Assembly (NCBI GenBank): GCA_002633005.1
Contig: NMRA01000155.1
Span: 452,275 to 516,274, forward strand
Direction of reading: 5' to 3'
Source of the DNA: Phoronis australis
Taxonomy: Eukaryota; Phoronida; Phoronidae
Length of the DNA stretch: 64,000 bases
In this document: piece by piece, positions 1-11,785 of the stretch
Numbering within the stretch: position 1 is the stretch's first letter
Layout of the letters: each line of letters opens with the position of its first letter
Made by a program: the position numbers and the translations under genes
Notes under the pieces: model-generated
Told to the model about the DNA's origin: nothing
Database searches by the model: none
Seen by the model: the letters and a program-made list of their open reading frames with translations, nothing else

Positions 1-45
1 TTTTCTCACCACACTGTTCGTGCACAGTTAATTCATTTATTCTAG

Positions 46-337
46 ATGGTTCAATGCTGTACAAGACGATTTTAAGGGTAAACCATCATTTGATGCTGGT
101 GTGTCTAGCTCTCCATGTGGCCTGCGCATTGTGGAAGTACGACATTCAAGTAGTGGTGACGTGGCCCACCACTGGGAGTTCCTGCAGCCAGATCCTCCTC
201 AAACCCACAAGCTGTCCAGGTCAAACATCAGTGAGGTTCTAAATGAGGGAGCCACACAGTTTACTGTAGTGATTGAGGATAACTGCGGGAACATCTTACG
301 GGAAGATAATGTGCCACTCTCTAGTGTTTGTGAATAG
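46..337 (+). CDS. 3'-terminal exon of an unrecognised gene (5' part outside window)
   Basis: A pyrimidine-rich tract ending in CTAG at 45 is a good splice acceptor. From there one frame stays open, read from TGG at 47 (one base is carried over from the previous exon), for about 96 codons to a TAG at 335-337. The predicted tail begins WFNAVQDDFKGKPSFDAG, has mixed hydrophilic composition with a beta-rich stretch (TQFTVVIEDN), and ends NVPLSSVCE. No signal peptide, membrane segment or known motif is visible, and I do not recognise the family. The ATG at 101 is internal and is not needed as a start. Candidate AATAAA poly(A) signals lie in the repeat near 786 and 901. The gene converges on RMND1, which is on the opposite strand. 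A spurious open frame cannot be excluded. Confidence 0.5.
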
Positions 338-3300
338 ACAGGGTGATTATTTACCGTTTCTTTATAGCTATTAACAAATACTATGGTGTCCAGTCATTTG
401 CATAATAGTATGATTTTCTACTTCTGATTGATGTTTTAAAAAGTGTAGAAAAATTTGTAGAAGTCATTTTTACGTATTTTTGGTTTCTTTCAGTTTATGC
501 CATACATGCGTCCATATTTATAATTTTTTTATCCATACGTTACTATTTTCAGATCTTATAATAATACTAAACGGGATGAATTACAATTATTATAATTATT
601 CTGGTTAAGATTAACTGAAACAGTTTTTAGTATAATAATGTATAGTTTATCATGCAGTTTTTCAATCTTCCTATTATTGAATTTGCAGATACAGAAATGT
701 TATTTTGTTATAATTGTGGACAAAGTTTTATTTTTTGGATTGTTTTATTTTGACTAAATGGGAGGATGTTTTGGGAAATACATTGTAATAAATGGCTAAC
801 TTAGATTGAAATTGTTGTCATGAAGCTGCTTGAAGAAAGTTTTATTTTCGATTGGTTTATTGTGATTAAATGGGAGGATGTTTTGGGGAATGTATAGTGA
901 TAATAAATAGCTAACTCAGCTTGAAATCTTTGTCATAAGCATGGATAACGTTTTATTTTCGATTTTTGTATTACAACTGAATGGAGGGTGTTTTGGGGAG
1001 TACGTAATGGTAATACATGTCATTGGCTAACTTAACTTGAACTTTTTGTCACGAAGCTTTCAATCAATATTCTGTTTCTGAATGGAGTAGGCACTGAGCG
1101 ACCAGGTTCCATATTCAAAATTAATCTCACACTTTTGCTGAAGAGGAGCTTTCAAAAGGTATTGCCATTAATGCTCTAAGTCAGACAGATAAAGTACGTA
1201 ATATCGTGCCTCATTCTGTTCGAGTAGCCAGCTGTTACAACCGGAAGGGGCAAAACTGGTGAATGATGGACCTTAATTACTTTCTGGTAAAACAGTAACA
1301 GATATAGACAGAATGAATGTTCATAGCTGGCACCATTACATAGTGTGGGGAATAGAGAAGTTACCCATCGGCGACGTATTTATGTTTGCATACCTAGCTT
1401 TGAACAGTGGATATGAATTACCAGCTATTCACCAACGCTTCCTCGCAAGTAACAGCCACCAGGTGGTGTTTAACAAACCACAACGGACCACCCACAGGAG
1501 ACATTGCGACATAGAGATTCACACCAGTATCTCGACAAAGGCCCAAGGACGGGCTCGAAAGCTTTTTTCGCAAATACAAATAGGTAACCAATAGGTAACA
1601 GCTCTATTCCCTACTGTAACAGATAAACTTGTTGATATGCATACAGATCTACCCAATAACATCCTTTGAGTGTGTATCCTTCTCCCAGGAGGACTCCCTT
1701 GTGAAATTTTTGATGGTTAGGCGTAATAACCCAAAAACTGATGCAAGCATGGGTGAAAATATGGACTGTGTTGTCATAGCAGCATCAGTTATTAACTTCC
1801 TTTGTTCTCTCAAAGTCATGGTCAACACGTTTGCCAAACAGAGCTGGGCTACTCACTCACATACCTTGCTTGATTTTTTTTTCGTATTCTGTCAATTGAT
1901 TTTTGGGTGAATTCAACAGTTGCAATACCCTTTGGTGGCCATTTTGGACTTGACAAGGAGGGACTTCTTCGGAACTTTTGGTAGGAAATCGGCAGATTTC
2001 AGTGAGACTTCATACTGCGGTATGTGATGGCGTTACACCAGCACCAGTCAATTTTTAGGTGGATTCAACCTCTGGAGCACTATTGTTGGCCATTTTTTCT
2101 GTGTGCTCGATACCTCTATTGATCACATTTTGTGCATGCCATTTTTCAATTTTCCCCAACCCCTGGCGCATTTCAGTATTCTTTGGGGAAGTTTGTTTCA
2201 CGATGACATATAAAGACTGATGGAAGTATGTCAATGAACTTGACACAGGGTTATATAACAACAATGCGCCAGCACAGTACACCCTTGAGGGCATTTTGGT
2301 CTCGACAAGGTACTTTTTTCTATACTTATGGGCAGAGTGCTTTCAGTTGATATCTACACACCTAATTGACAGGTTTATTAAATTTTGACATATAGGTATG
2401 TGGTAGGAAACACTGAACTTATGATGTAAAGTAGTGGCAGCATGGCTGTTAGGTTCCTATGGATGTGCTGCATTGTGGGTAACAGAATGCTTTGGTACAT
2501 CATGATGTGGCTATTCACTTGTCCAGTTACACTCCCACCTCACAATTGCTGAATTTTAGATTAAAAGATTTAGCCATGCAGTTATTAGCACATCACGGCC
2601 TAGAGATAATTTCACAATCTCAGTAACCAGCAGTTTTTACTCTCAAAACTGTTCTTTTGGCGAATTGAGATAATTATCTTTCAGAAACGGTAGTGTAATT
2701 CCTGGCTTCAGTCTTGAGTCACTTTTCATGAAACAAGCCCCAAGTTTCACAAACAATGCACATCAAGTGACCTGCATTTTAATTTAAAAATGACCATATA
2801 AAGCACATATTATATTTTTCATCAAAATTGTCATGGGAGACGCATATTAGTGTTGCCATAGTCCAGTTGCCCGGATAATGATAATAATTTATTCACCGTT
2901 CCGTGTCATATGTTGTCATTGTTGAACAATGCTTTTGACATCTGACCCATATAAGAGGGAATAAAATGTTCAAGTTAGTGTAACTCAGCTCCAGTTTTAA
3001 CATGATCTTGCATCGAGCAAATTTGACTACAAGTGAAAGAATAACGTGTAGTTTTACCTGTCTGATCACAAGCAGTCTACACTTTTAAAAAAGACAGCAC
3101 CATACAGTTCTCCACAGATGAGTGAAACCCCTCAATCTCCACATCTCCTTCAAGTAGACCACTGGTTGTATTAAGGTATAAAGTCTATAACATACCTAGA
3201 CGGGTCCCCATCTGTGTTCCTGCCTCTCGGCATGGTTTCCAGACAGGTGACCTCTTAACCCTTTGTGAGCTTATGTTTGACCATAAACTCATTTAATACT

Positions 3301-3594
3301 GTAATGGCGTTCAATCTTCAGTTTCATTAACAGAACAAAGGACTATTAAAAAGTTGATTTAAAGACTTCAATTGCCTCTACAGGTGTCCATCTACACTCA
3401 AAAGTTACATATAGTACTGTAACTTTGATAGTTTAGCTAGGGTTAAGCTTAACTTGACGAAAATCTTCTGGCGTACACACATGATTAGGTTGTGCCATCG
3501 TCTGCAGCACACCAAGGGGTGACCATGTTCATCTTCACAAGCCAGTCAAAAGCTGTGGGAAAAATCTTGGGCATGACTGAGAATATCCTGGCCT
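338..3594. other. Convergent intergenic region
   Basis: This lies between the 3' end of the left-edge gene and the 3' end of RMND1. It holds AT-rich 3'-UTR-like sequence, a three-copy degenerate tandem repeat (726-1075), and otherwise unremarkable DNA. Open frames at 1313-1594 and 1629-1910 show no splice context or recognisable protein character. I see no RNA gene. Confidence 0.5.
726..1075. repeat. Degenerate tandem repeat, about 115 bp x 3
   Basis: Three consecutive blocks each run: TTTTATTTT, then a T-rich stretch, then AATGGGAGGATGTTTTGGG (third copy GGAGGGTGTTTTGGGG), then an AT-rich spacer with TAATAAAT or TAATACAT, then GGCTAACTTAGNTTGAAAT and TTTGTCA. The first two copies supply AATAAA hexamers that could act as poly(A) signals for the gene ending at 337. 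Confidence 0.75.
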
Positions 3595-3608
3595 CCACGG
3601 GGAAACGT

Positions 3609-3614
3609 TTTATT
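3609..3614 (-). promoter_or_regulatory. RMND1: Putative poly(A) signal of RMND1
   Basis: TTTATT on the + strand is AATAAA on the - strand, about 80 bases past the RMND1 stop codon at 3695-3697. It is the nearest canonical hexamer downstream. Assignment rests on position only. Confidence 0.5.
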
Positions 3615-3694
3615 GTCCAGATGTCTCCAGTTACAATTCAAAGGTCCCAAACTCGAAATCTTGTAAAGACTGGAATAACCCGTCATTCTAAATG

Positions 3695-3787
3695 TCAACT
3701 TCTTTGAAATTCATACTGAGCTGCATTTCTCTGAGTGGTGTATCTGCCAACGTCTGACTCCAGGTAGTGCATGAATTCAAAGACGAC
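3695..3787 (-). CDS. RMND1: RMND1 exon 9 (C-terminus and stop)
   Basis: 93 nt, phase 0, including the stop at 3695-3697. Acceptor CTCTTGCAG. It encodes [20 protein letters not shown] and ends EFQRS. The C-terminal tail is about 20 residues longer than I expect for vertebrates. Confidence 0.88.
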   Translation of the reverse strand, partial: VVFEFMHYLESDVGRYTTQRNAAQYEFQRS

Positions 3788-6700
3788 CTGCAAGAGAACA
3801 CTTGCACCAATAAGGCAATACGGGGATACAGTATTCCATTCTTTGTCTAAGTAACATCTTCAACCTAAAACCAAAGTTATTTTCATCTCCTTGGCTGAGA
3901 AATAAATGAGTAAGGTAATTCATAACTTCACACACAATATGGCGGACAAGAAAATTTTCATTTCATTGTCAAAATTCTCAATTTTTTAGAAATTTAGCTA
4001 ATAAAAGCTTATTGTGCTGTGTGCGTCGTTCAGATGTAATGTATACCCGAATGACCAGTTAGTAGCTACCCATGAGCTTGTCGTGTAGTGTATGGATTAA
4101 TAGTGTAATACATAGTTACCCAAATAAACAGTTAGTAGCTAGCTATGTGCTTGTTGTGCTGTGTATGGCTTTATGGTGTAATATGTGCCCAAATGATCAG
4201 TTCCTATCTAGCTAAGTATGTCCTTGTGCTATGTATGGCTTCATGGTCTAATACATGACCAAATGACCAGTTAGTAGCTAGCTATTTGCTTATAATGCTG
4301 TGTGTGGGTTTATGGTGTATTACTGCTCAAATAACCAGTTAGTAGCTAGCTATGTGCTTGTCATGCTGTGCATGGGTTTTTGGTGTATTACATGCCCTAA
4401 TGATCTGTTATCTGTTAGTAGCTAGCTATGTGCTTGTCATGCTTTGTGTGGCTTTAGGATGTAATACATGCCCAAATGACCAGTTACTGGCTAGCTATAT
4501 GCTCATCGTGGCATGACTCACCTCAACCAGAATCAGTATTATAATCATCCACTCCAGCCGGACATGATGAGCATCATTCAGTGTAGTCGTCAACAGTTCA
4601 GTCAGTTCACAGCAATGGGACAACTTCTCGTTCATCACCTGAACAAAGGAACAAAGCTGTGATTGAAACGTTCAGTACACAAAGTGTACATTACAAATAG
4701 TTCAGGGAGGAAGGGAGGGGCTCATGTTTGAATTTTATGTTCAGTTTACACTGCAAAAAGTCCAGTAATGACCAAGACTACCACTAAAAACACAACTGAA
4801 CGTTTTATTTATTATTGCTTTTTCACATGAAACCACGTGACAATTTGTTTGAATATAATTTCACTTAAGGAACTGTCCACACTTAAAGCCGTTTTCACGA
4901 GCATACAAACCAGATGCTTTTTGGGGGAGGGGGTTTCTGCTAGCATAAGCTTTTGATGTGATCATAAAATGGCAGTGAAAAAGAGCAGATTAAAATCAAT
5001 GTCGCCAAGATACAACCAGGCAAAAACAAAATACACAAAGAATTGTTTGAAAATATTGTTTATTTTTTCATAACTGTACAAACCAACACTAATTTTAAAC
5101 TTTGAAGCGCACTTGAAGTTTAACGAATGTACAAAAACATATTAATAAACCTTATAAAAATATTGCCACTATTGCATGCTTCCGGGGAGAGGGAGGAGGG
5201 TTGGGAAAAGCCAGTGGTTTGTAAGCTTGTGAACATGGCGATGCTGCTGCGCACTAAAGGTGAAAAGGCAAAAAGTCACAAGGTACACATATCATTAAAG
5301 CTCCTATAAACTGGTGTTGTGTAACTTTTCTAGGCCTCTGTGCCCAGTTACGTGAAGCGTTCCCAAATAGGCACTCAACTAAGATCCCTAAATTTTTTGA
5401 GTACTTGCATCTTTCTTTGCTCACAGATGTAACATTTTTCTGTTGTTTCATCTTTATTATTAGCTCCTGCCTGATTAATAGCATTTTTTAATAATATATC
5501 TAAAAACTGACCCACCGAGTCCAACGAAAATAAACAGGGACTTGGTCCTTAAATTTGGAGCATTGCATGAAACAATCCCTATAATTTTTTGATAATATTG
5601 AGAACTCAACATAGAGTTCACTCTCGAATTTTATTAAAGGCAAAATTTGACTTAGCAATGAAACTAAAACATTATAAGAAAGGACAATTGGTGTTCTTGC
5701 AAGTCCATACATATGCAGTACATCTACGGAACTTAGTTGAGCCCCTACTTGGGACTGTTTCATGCAACTGGGCACTTATCTCTAACTGGTCTCAGTTTGT
5801 TCCTTTCTCAGACCAGAAGTGGGTTCTGGGTGTGGAAAGAACTAGCACCATATTACTGATTGAGACAATATCCAATAGGTATAAGATGACATGTCATGGC
5901 AAGACATATTGAGACAATATTCAATAGGTATAAGATGACCTGTCATGGCAAGACATATTGAGACAATATTCAATAGGTATAAGATGACCTGTCCTGGCAA
6001 GACATATTGCGACAATATTCAATAGGTATAAGATGACCTGTCATGGCAAGACATATTGAGACAATATTCAATAGGTATAAGATGACCTGTCCTGGCAAGA
6101 CATATTGAGACAATATTCAATAGGTATAAGATGACCTGTCATGGCAAGACATATTGAGACAATATTCAATAGGTATAAGATGACCTGTCATGGCAAGACA
6201 TATTGAGACAATATTCAATAGGTATAAGATGACCTGTCGTGGCAAGCCGTATTGTTTAGCAATAACGAATGGTCAGTTTCTTGATGTATCGATTCATATC
6301 ACATTCGAGTAAGGAGCAATTTTAGACCAACTTCATAACTAAGTTTTCGAAATCAACAATTAGTTTTCTGATGGAAAGCATGCTTATGGAAGCCAAAATA
6401 CTATCTAGCCTATAAAATATCAACATTTTTGTATATTACCAGAGGGGTCAGAAAAAATTACGCCTGGTATACTGAGAAAATTGCAGAGAATGCTCCCTCA
6501 CCTTGGTCCTTTTGCTGATATTGAAGTGAGCATACGTCTTAAGATAGATAGCCTCCAGGTGCTCTCGATCCCAATAGAAATCAGGAGTATCCAGTAAATC
6601 AGAACTCAGGTTTATAAGATGCCTGACGTAAAAAGAGTAAAACTGTCAAAATTTGGCAGAATATCAGATTTCAGACATGGCTGATCGTATCAATGACTTT

Positions 6701-9700
6701 TTCAGACATTACTGAATATGGTTAATAATTTCAGCTGTTAACATCTTTTAAGTTTGCATTAAGTTAAAAAAAAATTAGGACTTTCTATTTATTGAGCTTC
6801 ACTGGCCTACGCAACAGACCTGAGTGTGAAGAGTTCGCCCGTTTTCCGCGAGACCTCCCGGCGTGTTATTCTGACCATGCGACCAACCCTTAAGTCTTCC
6901 GTCACCCACTCGATGTCCTCGACATACTTATTAAGAAAGGCTTCCCAGATGCTAAGTTTAACTGAAATAGGGAAAACACAAGACAAAAATGTAAGATGAG
7001 CGTGCACATCTGTCTTGGACACATGCAGATTAGGACTTTTGGGTAACGATTATTGTATTCTACAGGTGTATGTAGCACTGTATGTTGTTTCCACGTAATA
7101 TGTTAACTATAGCTTCACACATCAATGGTAATATTAGAAAGCATTGACAGCCTACCAGAGTGCACTTTATGGAGTTGACGAAACATGAAATGACTGACAC
7201 AGGGAAGTAAAGAGGGTGGAGTTAACTGAATATTAAATGCTGAACATCTATTACTGGTGGTGGCATGATGACGGCCTCAAAAAAAAAACGTAATTCATAC
7301 ATGATGCAATTCCTCCCACAAATACAACCAGACACTTGCCATCAATAAAAGTCTAACATCAAACATCATGATTTTGTGTAATTTAAATTACATGGAATAG
7401 AAAATAATGAAACCCAAATGCATGAAGTATTAACACTTATCGAGGAATTTGGGTAACGAAACTCAAAAATAAGAGACAAGGAAAGCCAAGCATGGGTATT
7501 TGAAAAGCCATGAATGTGCGATTTTCCTGTATATTACAAATTTGTGTATTGTCCTAGGAGTTGCACTAATGTCAGTCATTTTACATGGAAGAGTTAACTG
7601 GAAAAAGAATTAGTTCAATGTAAACAAAGCATTGTTTGAAAATGAATTCCATAAGATCTGGAGACTGAAACTCTATGTGATGGCATTCAGAGACCAGTGC
7701 ACTTTTATAATTTGGGATCTACATACAACAAAGCACGATTGTTAAAAACATGAAAATTTTTAACCTTAAGCGAAGGGTGTTTTGCCAAATGTGGGCGTTA
7801 ATGCAGAAAACCTATCAACGATAACAAGATTAAAAGAACGAATGTCAATTAAAGGTCTTGAAGAAATCAAGGTAACGTATATTGATGCTGGAATAACTGT
7901 TAAATCCAAACGATTCTCAGGATGTGAACAGTTCATATACCTGACAGAGCCAGAGCATTAGAGAATGCGAATCGTTCATGCGTCGATTTCTCCAAATCTT
8001 CAGCACTGGGCTCTGAGGGCAAACTTTTTAGCACGATGTCACCCTTCTCAAGCCGTGTTCTGTCACTGCAACAGAGGACAGCAGACTCAAAGCAAAATAA
8101 AAAAACTTGCCACAATATAAAGTCTCAGCAATCAAATTCTATGAAAATTTGTTATATTCGAGCTAAAAAAGTGTGCTTTATTGGTGAAATTATACAGTCC
8201 TTAAAAATGTGCGTCACAACATCATCGCGCTAGTTACGGGAACACAAATGACTCAGCTACTTTTAACCACTTCTGCACCACCAGACAGAATTTTTATACT
8301 GATGATGTCACTATCCTAGATTGTGAGGAAGACTGGTTCAGAAGGGTTTTCACAGAAGCTCTGCACATGTCCTCTCTGAACAAACATGGTGCAATAAGGT
8401 TCCAAATGTCACACATATGGAATAGTGTCCTGACCTTGATGCCACGTCATCTGGTTAAAAATCACCTATTGGCCAGAACGATAGTAACACCATTAGCCAA
8501 ACTGAAGTTTGCGAAAGACAGACACAATGTTGCTAAATCAAGTAAGCAAATTTCAGTATTCAACTTGAGTTTTTGTGTATTTCGTTAGTTGATAGCTTTC
8601 TTGCATACCACTTACTTGCTATATCTGTAGGTCATTTCCTCAAACTCCATGTTGACTAGATTTATATCATAAGAGTTCACTTCGTGTTGACGTAAAAACC
8701 TTAACACAGCGCCAGCTTCTGATTCCGTGAAGTTCCAAAACACAGCAGCACCCTCCCTGTATCAAATAAAAACTTTTTGAAAGCATCTGCAGACACAGTA
8801 TTTTAGTTCTTCAAAAAAAAATAATTGTTTGTTTAGAACTCTTACAAGACTTCTTTGATCCACAGTGCTTCACAATATTATCAAAATTCTTGATGATTTT
8901 TTCACATATACCATAAACAACATTGAAATCCAGGCAGACCAAAACTAACCTGAAAAGATATATTTCTCTTTGTTCCTCTCCAAGCGAATATTTTGCCACA
9001 GCTCTGATGGCGTCATCCTCATCTGAAATATAGCATAGCCATTAAAGGAGCATGGAATGCCAGAATGCATCAAAAATATCTTTACGGTTATATAGGGCAC
9101 CATAAAAATGGTGGGATAGGGCTATTTGCAGAACGTCATATCTCAGAAATGGCTGATCATATTCAAATCATATTCAAATGAAACTTTAAGATGCTATGCT
9201 TTATACACTGTTCTTCAAATCTCCAAAACACTGTCACAAATTGGTTTTAAAATGTTCCATTTTTGCATAAGAGTCTATTAAGATAGGACTTTTACGATTT
9301 TTATGAAAAAATCAAAAGCCGCATAAAAACGAAAACAAAATGATGACCTAGATAACTGTAACAGATACTGTTGAGATTTTTCTCTGAAATTTGGTCACGT
9401 AATTGATATAGTTGTTTGGCACAGTCCACATTCCACAGGAATATGGTACAAGCATAAGCCATTAGCACGACTGAAAAAATTTCAGTATGTCGAGTCATTG
9501 GCAAAGGCCGAGAATACATTTCCAGAAAGCAAAATTGTGAATCTGTACCTCAGGCAAGAGTATAGGAAAATATCATGTAGACTCTGGACAGAGTTGATCA
9601 ACATATCAGACATAATGAGGCTTAACTGCTTTAAGCAACGTTTTCACAATGAGCATTCATTTTCAGGATTTGCCAAGAAAGTGCTTGGTTTGATTTTCTA

Positions 9701-11785
9701 CTCACGTGAAAACTTACTTGATATGGACACCTAATGTTATGTTTAGTCTATACAACACCAGTCCACTTCCTATGCTGGATTATAGCACATTTATGTGTTA
9801 GCGTTACAGAGGCCTACCATCAGCAAGAGGGCTGACTTCATAGAGCCCCTGTTGATTGAAATTTTCGGTAATGTCTTCCAGAGGGTATTCCTCAGAGGTG
9901 GCATATGCAAACACTTGAAACTCTGGCTGTAACAGAAATTATTAGCCATGACTGCACAACATGCTTTCACGGAAACTCATTGCAAAGGCCACGCTCATTT
10001 CCATTAAGTAGTTTCCTGAAGTTGCCTCCAATCTTCACTGTGTCAGAAGAGAAAAAACACAAATTTCAATGGAAAATATTTGCACAACTCCTAAAACAGA
10101 CATCTTTCGGTCCTGTCCAGAGGACGCCCTTAAACCCACCAGTTCTGCCCCTGAACAAGGCATTTCATTTCCATTATTACAACTGACACTTTAATCCCTT
10201 AAATACTGCAGCTTGTCATCAACTGGCCACGAAACTTAATAAATGCTAAGGGAGTAGCAAGCCAGGTAATTGTGCAGTACAGAGAATGTTAACTGCCACT
10301 CGCTTCAAGCACTCCCGCACGTTAGTAGGTGTTCATGCACTTCCAAACCATTTGGGTTTTCAGTTATAGACAACATCTGTTTAGAACAAACAACAGCAAG
10401 AGTACTTCTTCATTAATACAGGTCTATCCTGCACATTAGCTAAAACTGCCATTTTCATTTTTTAAAATTAGTTGATCAATTAGAATGTTAAGCTGCTTGA
10501 ACAACAAACATTGTTCATAATTATCTAGAATCTATCTGGATTATTCAACATATATTTAGTACTTGTCTGAGAAGTAGGTGCTAAACAGGAGCATTAAAAG
10601 TTCTCAAGACAGACAAGCATCCTCATCAGAAAAACTTGAAAAATGTTCATAAAAATAAATCGGAAGTATTAAACACTACACTACCCTCTGAGGATTCTAC
10701 CTCTCATACACTCGGAAAGACACACTCTCTTACATAGGCACCAAAGATGATCAGTTTTCAATATGAAAACGAAAAGCATCTAATCACATGGCATAAATCT
10801 GAATCTTCCATAGGATTATCCAGGGTCCAGGGCCCATTCCAAGAAAACTGACTTAGCTAAGACAAGTCTTCAGTTTCAGTCAGTTTTTAGGATAAAACTT
10901 CAATTTGTTTCAAATCCATTTCAAGAAAAAGGTCATTAAGTTTGGCTTAAGTTGTTGACTTACATTTTGTATCAATTTTGACTAACTTAGCGGATGTGGA
11001 AGTTTCAAAGTTTGAAGAGACTTAAGTCAAAAATGAACTTAACTCAGTATCTTGGAATGGGTCCCAGGACTATAAGTGTATTATATATTAATGCATTTTG
11101 GTTCTTTTTGTTTTCGCAATGAATATCAGGTAGTGGTTACACTGTGTGCATAAACAAGGGCTTGTGTTTTTCCAAGCATAGGACAGGACTCTGAAAAAGT
11201 TTGAATCTGCAACCAGTGCAGTGTTTAATACCACACGCTTAAATGCGAATTTGCTGCAAAGAAGCCAGAGAACAGTACCTGAGTAGACTGAGAGGTTTTC
11301 AATTTCCTCTTACGGACAGCTCTTTTCATAGACAAAGTAGAAATAGCCTTCTGAATTCCTTCAACAGGGAGTTTTACGTCTGAAGCTTGAAGACCAGAAG
11401 TATGAAAGCCTGCTTGAAGAATTCCAGGTTTTAACAGATGCGTGAGTGTTGAATTCAGTTGACAACTTGAAGCTTGATTAAGAATCTTATCATGTTGCTT
11501 CTCTACATAGCACACACTTTGCTGTTTTCTAATTTGTCTCTTCGTGCCAATGAAGACTGTGGAACACACATTCCGATTTTCTCCATATCTTCTCACAAGT
11601 CCATTTGCAGTAAACTTGTCACTTGGTAAATGATGAAGAGAGACGCGTTGATATCTGCAGAAAAAGTGATGAAATCTGCCATCCACACAAAGGTTCAACT
11701 TTGGCAAGGTTTTCAAAACGACATTCAAAAGTCCATTGAATGTTTGAGGAGCATGCAGACAGACCATTATTCTGGACCTGAACAT
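3695..11785 (-). CDS. RMND1: RMND1, mitochondrial inner-membrane DUF155 protein (complete, nine exons)
   Basis: Nine exons on the minus strand join in consistent phases: 11785-11279, 9926-9818, 9022-8950, 8756-8616, 8065-7941, 6961-6820, 6622-6502, 4638-4522 and 3787-3695. The total is 1,428 nt, giving 475 residues; the human protein is about 449. The family motifs are recognisable: [51 protein letters not shown] and [10 protein letters not shown]. Near the C-terminus [17 protein letters not shown] forms a single membrane helix at about residues 434-455. The first 50 residues are rich in Arg, Lys and His and poor in acids, as in a mitochondrial presequence. In vertebrates RMND1 is an integral inner-membrane protein that supports mitochondrial translation; the same role is inferred here. 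No frameshift or missing exon is seen. The start is the first in-frame ATG of the exon-1 ORF. Confidence 0.95.
4005..4508. repeat. Tandem repeat, about 75 bp x 6-7, in RMND1 intron 8
   Basis: Repeats of a unit containing CAGTTAGTAGCTAGCTATGT, GCTTGTCATGCTGTGTATGG, CTTTATGGTGTAATACATG and CCCAAATGACC. Six to seven diverged copies run up to a few bases short of the exon 8 donor. Unit length varies between about 70 and 80 bases. Confidence 0.85.
4522..4638 (-). CDS. RMND1: RMND1 exon 8 (start of the membrane helix)
   Basis: 117 nt, phase 0 to 0. Acceptor TTTGTTCAG, donor GTTGAG|GTGAGT. It encodes [16 protein letters not shown] and the hydrophobic run [12 protein letters not shown] that starts the C-terminal membrane segment. 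The donor abuts the roughly 75-bp tandem array in the next intron. Confidence 0.96.
5858..6250. repeat. 49-bp tandem array, about 8 copies, in RMND1 intron 7
   Basis: Near-identical units of 49 bases run without spacers: ATAAGATGACCTGTCATGGC, AAGACATATTGAGACAATAT, TCAATAGGT. Single-base variants (T/C in 'gtcatgg' and 'gtcctgg', A/C in 'gagac' and 'gcgac') alternate between copies. Homogeneity points to recent expansion. There are no spacers, so it is not a CRISPR array. Confidence 0.95.
6502..6622 (-). CDS. RMND1: RMND1 exon 7
   Basis: 121 nt, phase 2 to 0. Acceptor TTACGTCAG, donor ACCAAG|GTGAGG. It encodes [20 protein letters not shown] and a following helix ending FNISKRTK. This is the most diagnostic block of the family. 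Confidence 0.96.
6820..6961 (-). CDS. RMND1: RMND1 exon 6
   Basis: 142 nt, phase 1 to 2. Acceptor CCTATTTCAG, donor ACTCAG|GTCTGT. It encodes [19 protein letters not shown] and ends KTGELFTLR. Ignoring the donor, the frame reads on to a stop 11 bases later; splicing is required to keep the conserved core. Confidence 0.95.
7941..8065 (-). CDS. RMND1: RMND1 exon 5
   Basis: 125 nt, phase 2 to 1. Acceptor CTGTTGCAG, donor CTGTCAG|GTATAT. It encodes [17 protein letters not shown] and ends [10 protein letters not shown], a strongly conserved RMND1 segment. Confidence 0.93.
8616..8756 (-). CDS. RMND1: RMND1 exon 4
   Basis: 141 nt, phase 2 to 2. Acceptor TTGATACAG, donor AGCAA|GTAAGT. It encodes [15 protein letters not shown] and then [15 protein letters not shown]; the EGAAVFW block is a family hallmark. 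Confidence 0.93.
8950..9022 (-). CDS. RMND1: RMND1 exon 3
   Basis: 73 nt, phase 1 to 2. Acceptor TATTTCAG, donor TTTTCAG|GTTAGT. It encodes [14 protein letters not shown] and ends REIYLFR, the counterpart of the G-T-I-F-F-F-R strand in vertebrate RMND1. Confidence 0.9.
9818..9926 (-). CDS. RMND1: RMND1 exon 2
   Basis: 109 nt, phase 0 to 1. Acceptor TGTTACAG, donor GATG|GTAGGC. It encodes [18 protein letters not shown] and on to YEVSPLAD, matching the start of the conserved RMND1 core (the 'A-F-A-T-A-D-E-Y' and 'Y-V-E-V-T-S-L' region in vertebrates). Confidence 0.88.
10830..11065. mobile_element. MITE-like element (236 bp) in RMND1 intron 1
   Basis: Imperfect inverted ends GGGCCCATTCCAAGA (left) and TCTTGGAATGGGTCCC (right) enclose sequence that continues as a looser palindrome (ACTTAGCTAAG against CTTAACTCAG). 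There is no ORF. No clear target-site duplication is visible. The GGGCCC-type terminus resembles Harbinger-type ends, which is only suggestive. Confidence 0.6.
11279..11785 (-). CDS. RMND1: RMND1 exon 1 (presequence and variable N-terminal region)
   Basis: 507 nt, 169 codons, phase 0 at its end. The donor is ACTCAG|GTACTG. It encodes a basic, low-acid N-terminus ([20 protein letters not shown] at the start) and a poorly conserved linker ending [11 protein letters not shown]. The open frame continues past the donor into the intron to 11225, so the ORF looks longer than the real exon. It is placed by its position upstream of the conserved exons and by phase. Confidence 0.8.

Noticed and set aside
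5589-5912. Plus-strand open frame of 107 codons in RMND1 intron 7
   Set aside because: It runs into the 49-bp array, has no splice context and no recognisable protein character.
5858-6250. Regular repeats resembling a CRISPR array
   Set aside because: Units are contiguous 49-bp copies with no spacers, in an intron of an animal gene. It is a minisatellite.
9498-9734. Plus-strand ORF of 78 codons in RMND1 intron 2
   Set aside because: No acceptor or donor in a fitting phase and no conserved motif; it is antisense to an intron.
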